NCBI GenBank assembly: GCA_003344405.1
Contig: NOWV01000187.1
Span: 62,001-126,000 of the forward strand
Length of the DNA: 64,000 nt
From: Trichoplax sp. H2
Taxonomy: Eukaryota; Placozoa; Uniplacotomia; Trichoplacea
Direction of reading: 5' to 3'
How positions within the stretch are numbered: the stretch's first letter is position 1; each line of letters starts with the position of its first letter. This document shows positions 12,204 through 25,045 of this stretch, piece after piece. The position numbers and the translations under genes are program-made. Below the pieces are notes generated by a model, which searched no databases, was not told the DNA's origin, and was given only the letters and a program-made list of their open reading frames with translations.

Positions 12204-15200
12204 CTACACAATACTGTAATATATTAACCCTTAATATCTTTCTTTTGCTTCTGTGTATGAAATAGCTGTACGCGTATACAGTACCTAAATCGCAACTCTA
12301 TGTATAGTAGTTAACCGTCGTCTTGTCAATTTAATTTACAGAGCCTTACTGGCCATAAACTCAGCCTGATCGGCTCTTCTGTTTGGTTATCTAGTAATAA
12401 GTTTGCTTTTGCAGTTATAATAATTCTAAGATGGCGTTATTTGCGATTTCTTTATTCATTAATCCATGCCACTGTTGAGTTGGACATCAATCGTCAACCT
12501 CTGTATGGCTTCAGGATTTTATTAATTCATCAATTTTACCTAAAATAGACTCTGCAGAAGCGAGCAAGTGATGCTAAAATAGGGATTAAGTATAGTGATA
12601 TGCTCCTTGATTTCGCGTCATTTCTTTGTAGAGACGTTAAGAAAATAGCTTGTGGACTTCAAATACCCATTTTGACGGTGTCTACGCGTAAAGGGATGTC
12701 GTCTTAATAATCTGTTATGAGACAATCAGATAAATAGAATATTTATAGAGATTGCATTCATAACGAATTGATATGAATAATTATAATTTAAATTTACAGT
12801 AGACCATGTGCATGATGCACTTCTATATAGTACAGTAATAGTGATGATAACGAAAGAATTCATTTTATCCTAGCATCATGTTTACGGATTAAATTCATTT
12901 TTTTTGCGATCGTTGTACTATAACGTCTAGTATAACTTCACCCATTCAATCATCTTTGCTTTACAACACAGCCAAGCAATGTGCTTGTTGCATTATATAG
13001 AATTATAATTCGTTACTTATTGTACAAAATGTTAAAATCTCCTCAGATTAATTATATTATATTGTATCTTTCTAACATAATACTCGTATAGCAATGCCTG
13101 CAGTAGTAGAAGTATGAATGTATTTATTTCATTTCATGATTAAGGCTCTCAGTAGCCTTTGTCTGATGGAGAGAAATTTCGATTTACCATATCAGGCTTC
13201 ATGGGATTGCGTAGGATACGAGTCATGATATTTGAAATAAAAATTAAAGGTCAAAGATGGATGACTTACTGCGTTAATAGATCTGAATAAGTTTAATAAA
13301 TCAATTGCTTTTAAATTAGGGCACCGTGACCGTGCATGCATGATTCAAAAGTATCATCATAATAATACTGTCATAACTAATCCATGAAAAGTCATCATAT
13401 TGATTGAAGAGCCAACTTGTGACAGTGATAGATTATATAACATGGTTAAAAGTACAAATATGCTATACTAGTCAAAGTATAACGACCGAATGATCCATAG
13501 AGTCAAGAGGTAAGATCGGCCAGTAATTAATTCAATAAATAATGTACAATTATGGACTACCAGCAGACCTAATCTTTCTAGAGTCTGCACTCTTGATGCA
13601 ACTACTTTCGTCGCGGTTTTGTGTGCACACTGTACAGTGTACAGTCTATTACCCATATATCCACAATGTCAAAAGAAATTGGAAACTAGAAGACTCGTGC
13701 ACTCTATGAATTTAGGAGGCGGAAGGGACGAAATCATATTAGGAGCAAATTCTTACAGCAGAACGATTTGTATTTATGAAGGCTTTCGCGGCATGGCTAC
13801 CGCTCCATCTTCATTTACAGTTAGCAGTCGCTGTTCTACTGCCCATACAGTACTAACTGTATCTACCGTCCAGTACGATGACAGCATGACGGTTGTAATC
13901 TGGCCCAGTCACGCTACAGTACAGTAGCTTGCTTGGATAAAACACGGACATACAGATATACCGACGGCAAAGGTCGCGCATAAATTAAACGGTTTTCCCG
14001 CCAAAAATTTGTATTGCCGGTGATGAGCACGAAGATGTTCATACAGCACCTGTCGCCAGGTGATTTATAAAATGCGAGTGCAGAGTTTTGCATCCCTGTC
14101 TATTTATTCCCATTCTGATGCTTACTGAACAATATTAGGTGTGAGAAAATTGTTATCCTGTGGGTTAAGCTTTGGACTTCAATATCAAATCACGCAACTT
14201 CAAAGCTTAGAACAGCAGATAGGAAGATTTGTACGTCCTTTTCTAATCAAGAATTAGAGTCTTGTAAATTTGAAACAAGCTGTGGATTATTGCTGCTCGT
14301 CATGCAAACAAATGTTGAGCTACGCGTGCTGGCTTGAAGGTATGAACTTTCTAGCATACTATATAGAATACCTGCAATGGACGTTTATAGTGTAGCACGG
14401 TGATACACGATGAGAAGTGGTTGGCTAGATCATGATAGGATATAGTAAAATGATAAAGTTAAATCTAATTTATGGTTGTAATTGAACAAATTGATCGTAA
14501 TGAAGTAAGACAGCATATTATTTTGTTAATTGTCTTGTAAGTTCAAGTAATCGAAGTCGTTCATAAAAGTAGAGGGTTTACTGTTTCATCAGTTACACTT
14601 TAGTATACAAGGGAAAATTAATCACGCAATACATTTATGATTTTTACACTTTGTTGTTGTACAATACCATCCAGCACAAAATAAGAATCGTTGTCATCAA
14701 TTTATGGGCAAAGATTAAGTTCAAACTTCTTCCCCGAGATAGCTTAGTATGCCAAAAAAGATTTCCGGTGCTGCATTATTGTACAGAAATAAGCCTGCGT
14801 TTTACAATTTCATTCTGTTACCTTGTTTCACGTGTTCATTTACGATTGCATAAGATCGATTAAAATAACACTGGGTCAAGTTTTTGCTCTTGTTTCAATC
14901 TTACGATGAAAATCAAACTCATCTTATACGTGTAAATGAATATTGTTGTACTGTAGTGAACTGACTGAACTCTGCTTTGAGAATCTGTTTGAACTATCAG
15001 ACATTCTCACGTAATCGTTACTTATTGAAGTTTCTGTAAATTTCATGCCCTTCAGTCTTACTGCGTTATTACGAAAGATATACGTGTAGACTATCTTTAA
15101 AATTGTTTGTGGTTAATGTTATTATTAATAATGCTTCAAGGCTGTAATGACGGTAGATGATATTCACCATCAATATATCAAGATAGTACTAAATGGGTAT

Positions 15201-15224
15201 TTGCATGGTAGTTTGAAAAGATAC
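12204..15224. other. Intergenic with scattered GTAC motifs
   Basis: 12204-13600 is AT-rich with no recognisable gene. 13610-13930 is more GC-balanced and carries scattered CAGTGTACAG and TACAGTAC motifs; a 102-codon ORF at 13619-13927 has no family similarity and ends in the motif, so I treat it as chance. 13930-15224 holds nothing I can support. Confidence 0.5.
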
Positions 15225-15840
15225 AAATGCATGCAGATACTGGTTCAATGTCAAAGTACAGTACTAGCGAGAGGAAATTTTTGTCGCCGGTACCATTTAC
15301 CGTATGTATGCGTGTTTCTTCTCGCTCTAATTTCATTGATTTGATTGCAATTTGTGCATTTTTGCTGCCTTGCAACTCCCAAAATAACTATCCATCCTTT
15401 GCAATAGCGTAATCTACCATGCAATTGCAGTATCGATATTATGATTCAATGTCAAAGTAGAGTACTACCGTTTGGAAATTTTTGTCGCCAGTACCATTTA
15501 CCGTATGTATGCGTATTTCTTCTGGCTCCAATTTCGTTGATTTGATTGCAATTTGTGCATTTTTGCTACGTTGCAACTCCCAAAATAACATTCCATCCTT
15601 TGCAATAGCGTAATCTACTATCCAAATGCAGTATCGATATTATGATTCAATGTCAAAGTAGAGTACTACCGTTTGGAAATTTTTGTCGCCAGTACCATTT
15701 ACCGTATGTATGCGTATTTCTTCTGGCTCCAATTTCATTGATTTGATTGCTATTTGTGCATTTTTGCTGCCTTGCAACTCCCAAAATAACATTCTATCCT
15801 TTGCCATAGCATAATCTTCTATCAAATTACAGTATAGACT
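15225..15840. repeat. Tandem repeat, 3 copies of 201 bp, each carrying a minus-strand coding-like segment
   Basis: Units anchored on ATTCAATGTCAAAGTA start at about 15242, 15443 and 15644, a spacing of 201 bp. Read on the minus strand each copy encodes LFWELQGSKNAQIAIKS, then RIHTVNGTGDKNF and VLYFDIE. An in-frame TAA falls right after YFDIES in copies 2 and 3. A 201-bp unit is a multiple of three, so the frame carries between copies, but the stops prevent a continuous protein. Either a relic coding repeat or a chance open frame kept by recent duplication. No family is recognised. Confidence 0.85.
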
Positions 15841-16711
15841 AAATTTTTCTAGTTTATGATCGAAGTTCGGTGTCCAATTTCAATTCATTTGGACATTGTT
15901 TACTATGGTGGGCCGAGTTACCGTCCATTGATTGCTTACTGTACTACAGGATGTCTTACAGCAATACAGACTTATACGGTAGACACTATAGCTTGTAGTA
16001 TGAAAAACTTGCTCAGTAGACTTTCTGTATCAGCGTGCGTTAAGAACCATATTAATACTGTACAGAAGGAAATGATGAAAGTCCATACAGTGCGCTGTAG
16101 TACGTAGACAGCTTTGGAACGTACCCCTACGCATTCGTATGGCTGCGTGCCTTTGAACCGAGCACTCTTTGCAAAACCATTTGCAATATTTTACAGTACA
16201 GTACAGGACACTACCTACTGCGTACAATGTACTGTACATTGTACGCAGTAGCACTATATAAACATTCCCGTCCTGCTCAGTCCATACAGAAACTGGACAA
16301 CATCAATGTACATTTCGATGCTTTATTCAATTTTATCAACAATTTGAACGGGTAATAATATCATCAACGATGCCAACCAATTTGTAGATGAAGAGCTTTC
16401 TCCACATAGAAGATACGACAGTGATTGATGATCATTGACTCCATTTAATCTAAGAATATACAGTGAGAGATGATGGCCTTGGATACGTAGTAGCATTAAA
16501 ATTCTGGCAGTTAGCGAACCCTTATTGCTAAAGGATAGCGTCCAAAGAGGGTTCCTTTCATCCGCCTTTTCATTCACTATAGTAATTTATATCAGTTGGA
16601 TTGAAATTATCAAGTTTACAATTCGTATTGTACTTGTATTACCTTATGGTGACGATAGATTGATTGTGGTTAGTCTTTATAGTTGACCCAAGATAAAAAA
16701 GGATAGCAGCT
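15841..16711. other. Intergenic; GTAC motifs, perfect palindrome and putative CRAMP1 upstream region
   Basis: Scattered CAGTAC motifs (15940-16250) end in a 37-nt palindrome. A minus-strand ORF at 16323-16577 (84 codons) has no family similarity and is not called. The interval 16580-16711, immediately before the CRAMP1 start codon, is the likely promoter and 5' leader of that gene. Confidence 0.45.
16215..16251. repeat. 37-nt perfect palindrome
   Basis: The 18-nt arm CTACTGCGTACAATGTAC is followed by one central T and then its exact reverse complement TGTACATTGTACGCAGTAG (sharing the centre). It sits at the end of a GTAC-rich stretch, about 460 bp before the CRAMP1 start codon. It could form a cruciform or hairpin. 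Confidence 0.9.
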
Positions 16712-19700
16712 ATGGAGAATAGCAGTGGTGAGCTCGAGGTTGAGAACGTCAACGATCAAAACTATCAATGTAAAGAAGAAAAAATGGCCATTGTGCATGA
16801 AACACGATCTCACAACATCAACAAGACCAATCAATTGGAGGATAAATGCCTGGATGGACCAAATTTTTCGCCCTCTATACCATTAATTTCTAGTAAAGAT
16901 AACATCAGGGACGATAACAATGTCAACGCTCGCAAATCTACCAAACGTTCAAGGAAAATAAACTCTGCCAATAGCGAACAAGGTAATTAATAAAAATTAT
17001 TCCTTGCGTAAGGCGAAAAGAATTGCTTTGCAAGATATTTCTTGTTACAATGGTCAGATAGGTTACACAAGAATATTCATCGTATCGATACAATGATACC
17101 GTCGCTCAGTAATAGTTTTTTGACTACAAATAGCTACTTATTATGCTTTATACGTAGCTTACATACTTTGCCTGCTTTTAATACTCAACATATTATGTAT
17201 CACCAACTCGCAATATCAGTCAGAATCATGAATGTCTGTCTGATATACTTTGTCTTACAATTACAGAATACGAGGATATCTTAGTCATGAATTGCTAATG
17301 ATGGTTTAATTGCCAATGTCAATTTAATACATGACCATCTAAGCTGTTACTTCTCCGCTATTCATAGTATTGGAATAAATAATAACGTGTGGTAGACGTC
17401 ATCTTCTTGTTGAGCATATCTGACATGAATCAAATGCATGATAACATGCTGTACATGATAATAGAAGATAAACGCAGTCCTGGTTATGCATCAATGATCG
17501 AAAACAATTTTAGCACTTCTTTTTTAAGCCTCGTGGGCTAATTTGACATTAAAATCATCTGTTTATACAACAATTTCGTATTTTAGAAACAACGAATGGT
17601 GGTATTGAAGTGCGTCCCAAAAAAAGACAATGGGAATCATGGGGTGTTGATGACAAGCGAATATTTTTTGAAGCCTTAAACGAGGTGTGAAAATATAAAG
17701 TATTACAAGTTGTTATAGTGAACGCCAATGCAATAGCATGATATCGTATGACGGTAATGTAGTGAACTAGGAGGACTTATTATCGTAACGTATAAGAATA
17801 ATAATAACTGTAGATAACGTTGTCTCTCAGATCTGAAACTGCAACACGATCACTTCCTGGAATAAAATAGTATAACTTCGTAATAATTTTCGTTAACAGA
17901 ACAGCTAATAATTAAATATTGTTGATGTACAGGAAAAGTTACATTGTGCTTTACTTAGTATCTACAGGAAGGCTAGTTAATAAATATTAGATTAATTGGA
18001 AAATGAATTAGTGTACTATCTTCAGTTGTAAAGTAGTATGGTGAAATTGATCGTCTATGTACATGCATTGTGTAAGAAAGTATCCTAATCATGTTTTGAA
18101 AAGTATACCTTTATTACGTAATAGTATGGTAAAGACTTTGATAAAATACAAAGCTACATCGCTACCAAATATCGCAGGCGAGGTGACCCTTCGGACTGGA
18201 TCAAAAATAAAGATCAGGTACACAATTCTATTGTATGCATCTAGGATTATAAAAATTTGGCCATGATTATCAGCGAACGTCTATCCTCAACTCCTTGCCG
18301 CTAAATGTAGTCTTTCCTAAATAGTTTAGGATCATTTCGGTTACTGTTCTGTCATGGCTAATTTCGTTCCTATTTACATTACAAAGTAAATTTAATAATT
18401 ATGGCTAGATGACAACACTAATAGCTAAAAATTGTCCTTTGTATGTTGAAGGTTCGTCACTTCTATTATCGAACTTGGAATAAAATATCGAAATATTTGG
18501 ATAGAAATAAAGGTAAGGAAGAGTAACCTTGTCATGTCAAAATTACTGTTATTCTTTGAATGGAATCTAAAAAATAGCGCCCATGAATTTATTTATTTAT
18601 TAAGAGTACTAATGTGATACTTTCACGGATGCGTAAATGTAATTACTATGCTGCCTGGACAAAATTAACGACTAAAGCTTTTGTTGCTGTTCTAGATATT
18701 TATATTAATGGCAAGAAAATTAATCAGGAATTATGTGGCCTTATATGTTACGGGGAATTAAGAAAAAAAATTAAAGGTAAAAAATATTAATGGTATTGTT
18801 TATAACGTAAGGTTTATTTGGGTTAGTATTCTCTCGAATGTTATTGTAATTTTTAATGCTTAGTTAAGAGCGATTTGTTATACTTCGAATAATTCTGTAT
18901 ATGGATTTATTGTACGTATTCTTTACTCATTAGGCACTGCAGAAAAAGAAGTCAGGAAATTAAATGAGTTAATCACAAAGGGGTAATTAGTGCATGATGA
19001 TAGCTGATGGATATTCGATGATCATTGCCTTGCATTCAAATTGTCTATTTATTTTTAGTGATGATCATGATACTAACTGTCTGTGCATTTATTCTAGTTC
19101 AACTTGTGTTCGCTACCAAGGGCGCAATGTCAAGTTAGTCGAGATAGTGCTAAATTTTCTTTCTAATAGTAATATTTCAGTTACTATACTTTTATGAATT
19201 CAGAAATGAATCTCCTATGCATTGTGGACTAAGCTTATTATAAATTATCATAGCAATAAAATATAATCTGAACTTCCCAATGTAGGATCAAAGCTCCGTA
19301 TAATCAAGCAATGAAGGTGTTAACAAAGGGGGACGGACATACTAATCGTATGTTGTTTGTTTATGCAAAATCACATTCTAAATGAATTATTGACTTGTAC
19401 GATCTTGAAAATTATCCATTTTTTCAACCTATTAGATTCAGATAGCGCTATTAAATATCCCCACAAGTAGGTTCATGTCTTATGTATTTGTCTTATTCTA
19501 GATTTATGCTAAGTACGAAACTTATTATGACACAACTGGTTATACTTTATATCTAGAATGCCAAAAAAGTTAATTGTAGAACTGGAACCGGCATCAAATT
19601 TTTCTTGGACTGTAGTGCAAACAATTTCACAGAATCCTCGTCTTAGGTAATACACAATCAGCAAAGTAATTATTATTATTCACTTGCAGACTTTATTTCA

Positions 19701-22700
19701 ACTCGTTTTCATTTTTCTCGTCTTTCTAGAGTTGTTTTACCTTCTAGAAAGTCAATGGCAAGTTTGATTGAATATCTGCAGCGAAAGTGGAAGCGTCATG
19801 AAGACTTTCATGTAAGCACTTACATTGTTAATTTGCACTAAGAAGAAAATGATTAATCTTGATAATCATTGCAAGATAAATTGACTTTTTGTGTAGGAAA
19901 CATCCAGCACGTCACTAGATCTATCCATTCTAGCTGTAAGAAATTTAAATTCTGTGAATGCTGGCAATGATCAGTGTTCAGCTGTATCTCAGTGCAAAAG
20001 TAATGGAAACTACAAAATGGATGATCAAAAGAACGAATCATTAGATGGAGATCAACATTTAATGTTAGACACACCCAATGAGGATAATAATGAAGATAAA
20101 CTATCTTCTGATATTGTCCAGGCCTCAAGTAAAGATGGTACGATGCAATCGAATAACAAACAATCAATTACTGAAAATACGAGGTAACAGTTGGTATTCA
20201 GTTAATCCATTTGTGCAGAAAGTAACTTATTTATAACCTGAAAATTATAATTACTGGCCTTAGATAACTGACAATGCATAATTATTAACTTTGTAATACA
20301 GCTATCAGAGTGAAAAAGAATCAATGACTCAGTGGAACTTAAGCAATTGCGACGGCATATCTATCGGAGACATTTACTTGCAGGTACCTGATTCTACTAG
20401 TATTTGGAATGCGATTGTATCGTAACTATTCTATATTACTTATTACTGTTGACATATACGCGTATGAATACCAATGCTCGTATGCATTAATTGGACAATC
20501 TTTTTATTATCTTTCTACAGCTTGGTAGACCTGAAAAACTACAAATGAAATACGTATGGACAGAAAATAGAAAAGATTCTGTTAGTAGAGCATTAAAGAG
20601 AATATACAGTATATTTGCATAGCGTTAACATTGCATGCCTATTCATCCAAAAAGGACTTTTTCCTAATAAGAACTACAATTGTTAAGTTAAATAAGGGCT
20701 AAACTCATGTGCGGTATTGGCATTTCAATACTTTCTTATCGCAGGATGGTACTAGTTCAGGCAGTAATGGTTTTAGCTTAGCTTTGAAAAGACTTGCTGA
20801 ATTAGCTGATGCAGAATTTACTTTCATTAAGCAGGTGATAGATAAACTATTAATGCTAATTGAAGATGAAATGATCTCTTACAAAGTTGTATTCACTTTT
20901 TATGCTTGATAGAATAATTCTAATTCTAATAATCGAGGCGTTAATGGTTCTACATCGAATATGGTGAAGGAGCTTGAAAATTGTAAGAACACCACCAGAC
21001 CAACTTCTAATCCTGTTTGTAACCCCAATAAAAGAGTGCACATTGTAGCGGAAAGGTTAAACCGTTTAATATCAATCTCTATTTAATATGTAATTGTAGA
21101 AGTGATATTTATAGTGGATAATTTGATGTCATCTTAACTATAGTCAAGAAAAGCGTCCACTCACATCGCCTACAACTGCCATTGTTACTCAAGCAAATAC
21201 GGTAAGAATTTGGTACAGCATTAGTTATCACAGAAGGGCTATTAATTATTTTTTTATAAATAAAATATAACATATAATAGGTAACAACGATAGCATTACC
21301 CAAAGGCCGAAAATATAAGAACGTTACGAAAGGACGTCCCATAGTTCCACATGTAAAAGATACATTCTGAGCATATATATATATTTATGTATACATAATT
21401 CTTAACGTAAAAGAAAAAAGCCTATGATTTTTGTAAAATTGTTAAAGGGGATTTTTATTCTTTAGAGGAGAATTATCTTACCTCGTATCTCTAACCCACC
21501 TCCTGGTGCTGTTGCAGTTTCTGTATTTCCGGACATGTCACTTTCTAATTTACATCACACAGTCGAGAATGGCCAAAAAGATACTGAGCCGCTTCAGTTG
21601 CAAACTATCTCCATACCCGCAAATTTGAGCGTCTCATCAGGAAGTGTGATACCAACTCCAACTGCTAGTAAAAATGATGAACTATCATCTAATCAAATTG
21701 CAACTTTTAATAGTCCTTCAAGTGTTACACCCCCTTCTGTACATGGTGATCCTGTTTTTGAGGATAGTACATGTAATAATATGGAAGTAGTCGTTAAATC
21801 ATCCGAAAATGGCCAAACTAGTAGTATTCTAGATATGGCTGTAGACAAAGCATTTTCCAAAGCTCTTAAGTCTTCGTTAGATTCTCGAATAAATGCCGAT
21901 ATCAGTGACAGGCTATCAGGTTCGTTTTGAGAATAGCTTTTATATTTCATTCTTGGAGTAATTTTTATGGAAAAGAATTACTAATATAAGCCTTGTATTA
22001 GGGGAAGAAGAATGCATAGAGGAATCAACTGTTGATACTTGCGGAGAAACGGAAGATCTAAACACTGATTCGACTACAGCTGTAGGAGATTGGATTAGTA
22101 GTGAGGTATTCATTATTTAGTTTGTGTCATTTCTAAATAAAGTAATGACTCTATTGACCAAAATCAACATCTTTGATTTAACATGCGATTTTATATACGT
22201 GTAGGCATTTGATATCTCTCTTGGTGATCTAATAGGTTTGTTGCATTTTCTGACATCACTTTATCTTAACCGTAATATGTTTTAGAATGGCGTTTTCCCT
22301 TGCATTTATAGGAACAGAAGGCAATGATGGAAGCGAATGTAGTGAATCGAAAATAGTAGACAGTCATCAATCTATAAATCAGATAAAAGATGTAAGTGGA
22401 GATTCTGAGTATTTGTGAAGCAAGTAAGACACTAAAATTGGTTTACCTAATACGACAAATTAATTTTTGGTTAACTATTACATTAGTTGGTTGCGTTTTT
22501 ATAAATTAGATTGGATGACTATCTATGATACCTAGTAAAGTTAATTTTTGATTTGATTTTCTAAGACCCATTCCGCAATGGAATCTATTCTTAATGAAGA
22601 TAGCGTTGATTACGTTAAAAAATTTGCGACTATGGCATCCCAAATGTTTGGTCGAAAAGAAGAAATTAATAGCACTGCTTTGAATTTTAAATCTGTGATA

Positions 22701-22703
22701 TAG
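16712..22703 (+). CDS. CRAMP1: Cramped-like chromatin protein CRAMP1, 22 exons, 842 aa
   Basis: CRAMP1 is a nuclear SANT/Myb-related protein (Drosophila cramped) linked to Polycomb silencing and linker-histone gene expression. Exons: 16712-16982, 17587-17684, 18125-18217, 18452-18512, 18696-18776, 18934-18982, 19098-19133, 19286-19354, 19557-19646, 19730-19811, 19897-20183, 20302-20383, 20521-20580, 20745-20834, 20913-21055, 21144-21201, 21281-21352, 21466-21919, 22002-22105, 22205-22235, 22312-22391, 22566-22703. Their sum is 2529 bp, divisible by three. Family blocks in order: KKRQWESWGVDDKRIFFEAL, YGKDFDKIQ, VRHFYYRTWNKISKYLD, LCGLICYGELRKKIK, VRYQGRN, QTISQNPRLR, SLIEYLQRKWKR, QWNLSNCDGISIGDIYLQLG, and the C-terminal NEDSVDYVKKFATMASQMF, matching human NENSIDYISRFNDLAQEL. 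Weak points are the exon 8 donor (GTTTGT at 19355, chosen for phase over GTATGT at 19348) and the exon 13 donor (GTTAGT). Confidence 0.93.
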
Positions 22704-25045
22704 TAGCGTATGAAATATATTTACAACTTCGGGAACGATTAGGCTACTTTGCCAAACATTCGCCGTTTTGATTTTTATTGAATATGTCAGTCATATACAA
22801 TAACTGTAATTTAGAGTGAAACAGAAATGATTCCTTGACGAGTTTGTCGTTAAGATTGTTTATGATTCCGTTATCACACAATGCCACTATAAATTTAATG
22901 TATACAAATTTTATCCCAGACAATGCTTGTCTATCAGCTGATACTTTCGTCGAATAGTAATATTTTCCAATGTGAAGTGTGAATAAACGTGATGCAATAA
23001 TAGCCGTAACGTTCATATCCGGTAACTGATATTATTATGAACGAATATAAGAAGATAAGAATTTAAAATATTTTGGATTTGGCATTCGTTTCGCTGTCAT
23101 TTTGTCTAAGTTGTGCATGTTGTATTGCATAGCTTGCAGTTTTGCGTCGTTTCGGATAGGATTATCTATGAGAGTGTATATATACTTGTATACTATATCG
23201 ATGTTGTAGTTGATATTCGTATATTGATTAATTGCGACTTTTGGAATTGGCGTTTGAGACTCGATCATATGTGTATGATAGTGTTAGGACGTAGAAAGCT
23301 AGACTTTGTTAAATACTGTACAGAGAAGTAAATTGAGCTAAACTTTGTTAAAATTTAAGAAATATATGCCACTGTATTATTCCTAAAAGTATAAGATACT
23401 AATGAATGGAAAATAACTGAACGATGTTACAAATTGTAAAATTATGTGAATCAGTCTAATAATGAATATAAGTGACCGTTATGCAATGGAAAAGTAGGTA
23501 ATGTTCTGGTGTGGTTTACATCCTTACTATCGATCAATAGGCGTCTAATTTTAATAAAGGAATTGATGTAAAGTGCCACTTTTTAAGATTGGATTGTTAT
23601 CATATGATTCATTTATTTATTTATTAACGTACGCGTATATTGGACTGCATTGAAATGTTATGTTAGGCTGTTTTTACTGTAATATGCGTGATCATTTATA
23701 TGCATTAGTTCCATTTCATTTGACTGTCCCATTGATGTACAACGACGTGGTACAGTTACACCTGTCGAAGGTTTGTAGTCAACGAGTTGGAATTGGATGA
23801 TAAAGGAATTGCGATATAGTATCATGCTTTCGTTAAACTACGGCTGTCGCTTATTACTTGGCTAAAAGTTACAAATGAAAATCCCTGTCGGCTAGCTGCC
23901 TGTACTGTCTGGTAGACACTCGATGGCATGCACTTCAAAAAGGAGGATTGGATAGAGCACTATAGTATCGTATAGTACAGCGCCGGGCTACGTTGCTCTA
24001 ATCCATAATAAGACCAATAATATAACCTTTAAACTTTTTGCAAAGGTGGATATTTGACCTTTAGTATGTCGTATTATCAAGCTGCTAGTAAACGAATGTG
24101 AAAGAGCAGTCGATCATCAAGACAGCCAGCCTGCCAAGGCAGTTTAACACCTCAATGCAGACCAATACAGTATAGACGTCTGTACCGCGATGACAGCACC
24201 CAGGTTGCTTAGGTATACTTTTACTTTTGAATACGCCATTTTCTACCGTAACTACTGGTCCTCGAAGTCTATCACCATGGTGATGAGTGCCAGTAGCCCG
24301 GAACCAGTACGGTACCAGTACCAATCGTGCCCACTATGGAACACCACCCGTGACTGGGCCGTCAGTACCGTACGTCATACTACAGTACAGCCCGTGGGTC
24401 GTGGCTAGTCCGTGGCCTGCAGAAAGAAAAGTGATGCAAGACCAGTTGGACCACAAAGGTATCAAAAAAGGGAGGCAAAAAACTTGCAGTTGAGACTGGA
24501 TCTGAGAACAATTATCGTGCCATCTACTGTAGTCCTCAAGCACTGTACGGTGCCTAGTACAGCAAGAGCTGTGTTTTTTCCGCCACTGCGCCTGTTCCGT
24601 ACCCGGCGTAGCGTACAGTACTGTATACTGTAGATACTGAGTGTAAAGTACTGTGCTCTACAGTACTGTCCTACTATACTGTATACACTGTACTGTATCG
24701 TACACCCTATCGTGCACAGTGTATACCCTCTATCCTCGACCACATCACCTAGTGACCACTGACTGTGACCCTACAAAGGGAGACCCCATATTGCAAAGGC
24801 AGTACCGTACCGTACCGGATAGAATGGGCAGTGCGTCACGTTGAATTGAATTGATCCCCCCTCTAGGCCTGTAACTCCTTTATCTCCATGTGGCAACCGC
24901 TGTTTCATCCCTTTCTCCTCTTAGCGTGGAATACACAGGAGCAAGAATCTTTCCTAGTTAGGTGAAAGTTTTCCTTGCGTTTTTTGAATCTCTTCTTCAT
25001 TGACTAGTTTCCAAGTGGAATTATCAGTCGATAGACCAAGACATT
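22704..25045. other. Intergenic between CRAMP1 and SLC25A43, with GTAC island
   Basis: 22704-23900 is AT-rich with no recognisable gene. 23900-24840 is less AT-rich. It contains GGTACCAGTACC and CAGTACTG-type motifs, densest at 24540-24720. ORFs there on both strands are repeat translations. 24850-25045, just upstream of the carrier start codon, is pyrimidine-rich and is the likely leader and promoter. Confidence 0.5.

Noticed and set aside
13619-13927. 102-codon plus-strand ORF
   Set aside because: Starts and ends in GTAC repeat motifs, no similarity, no splice context.
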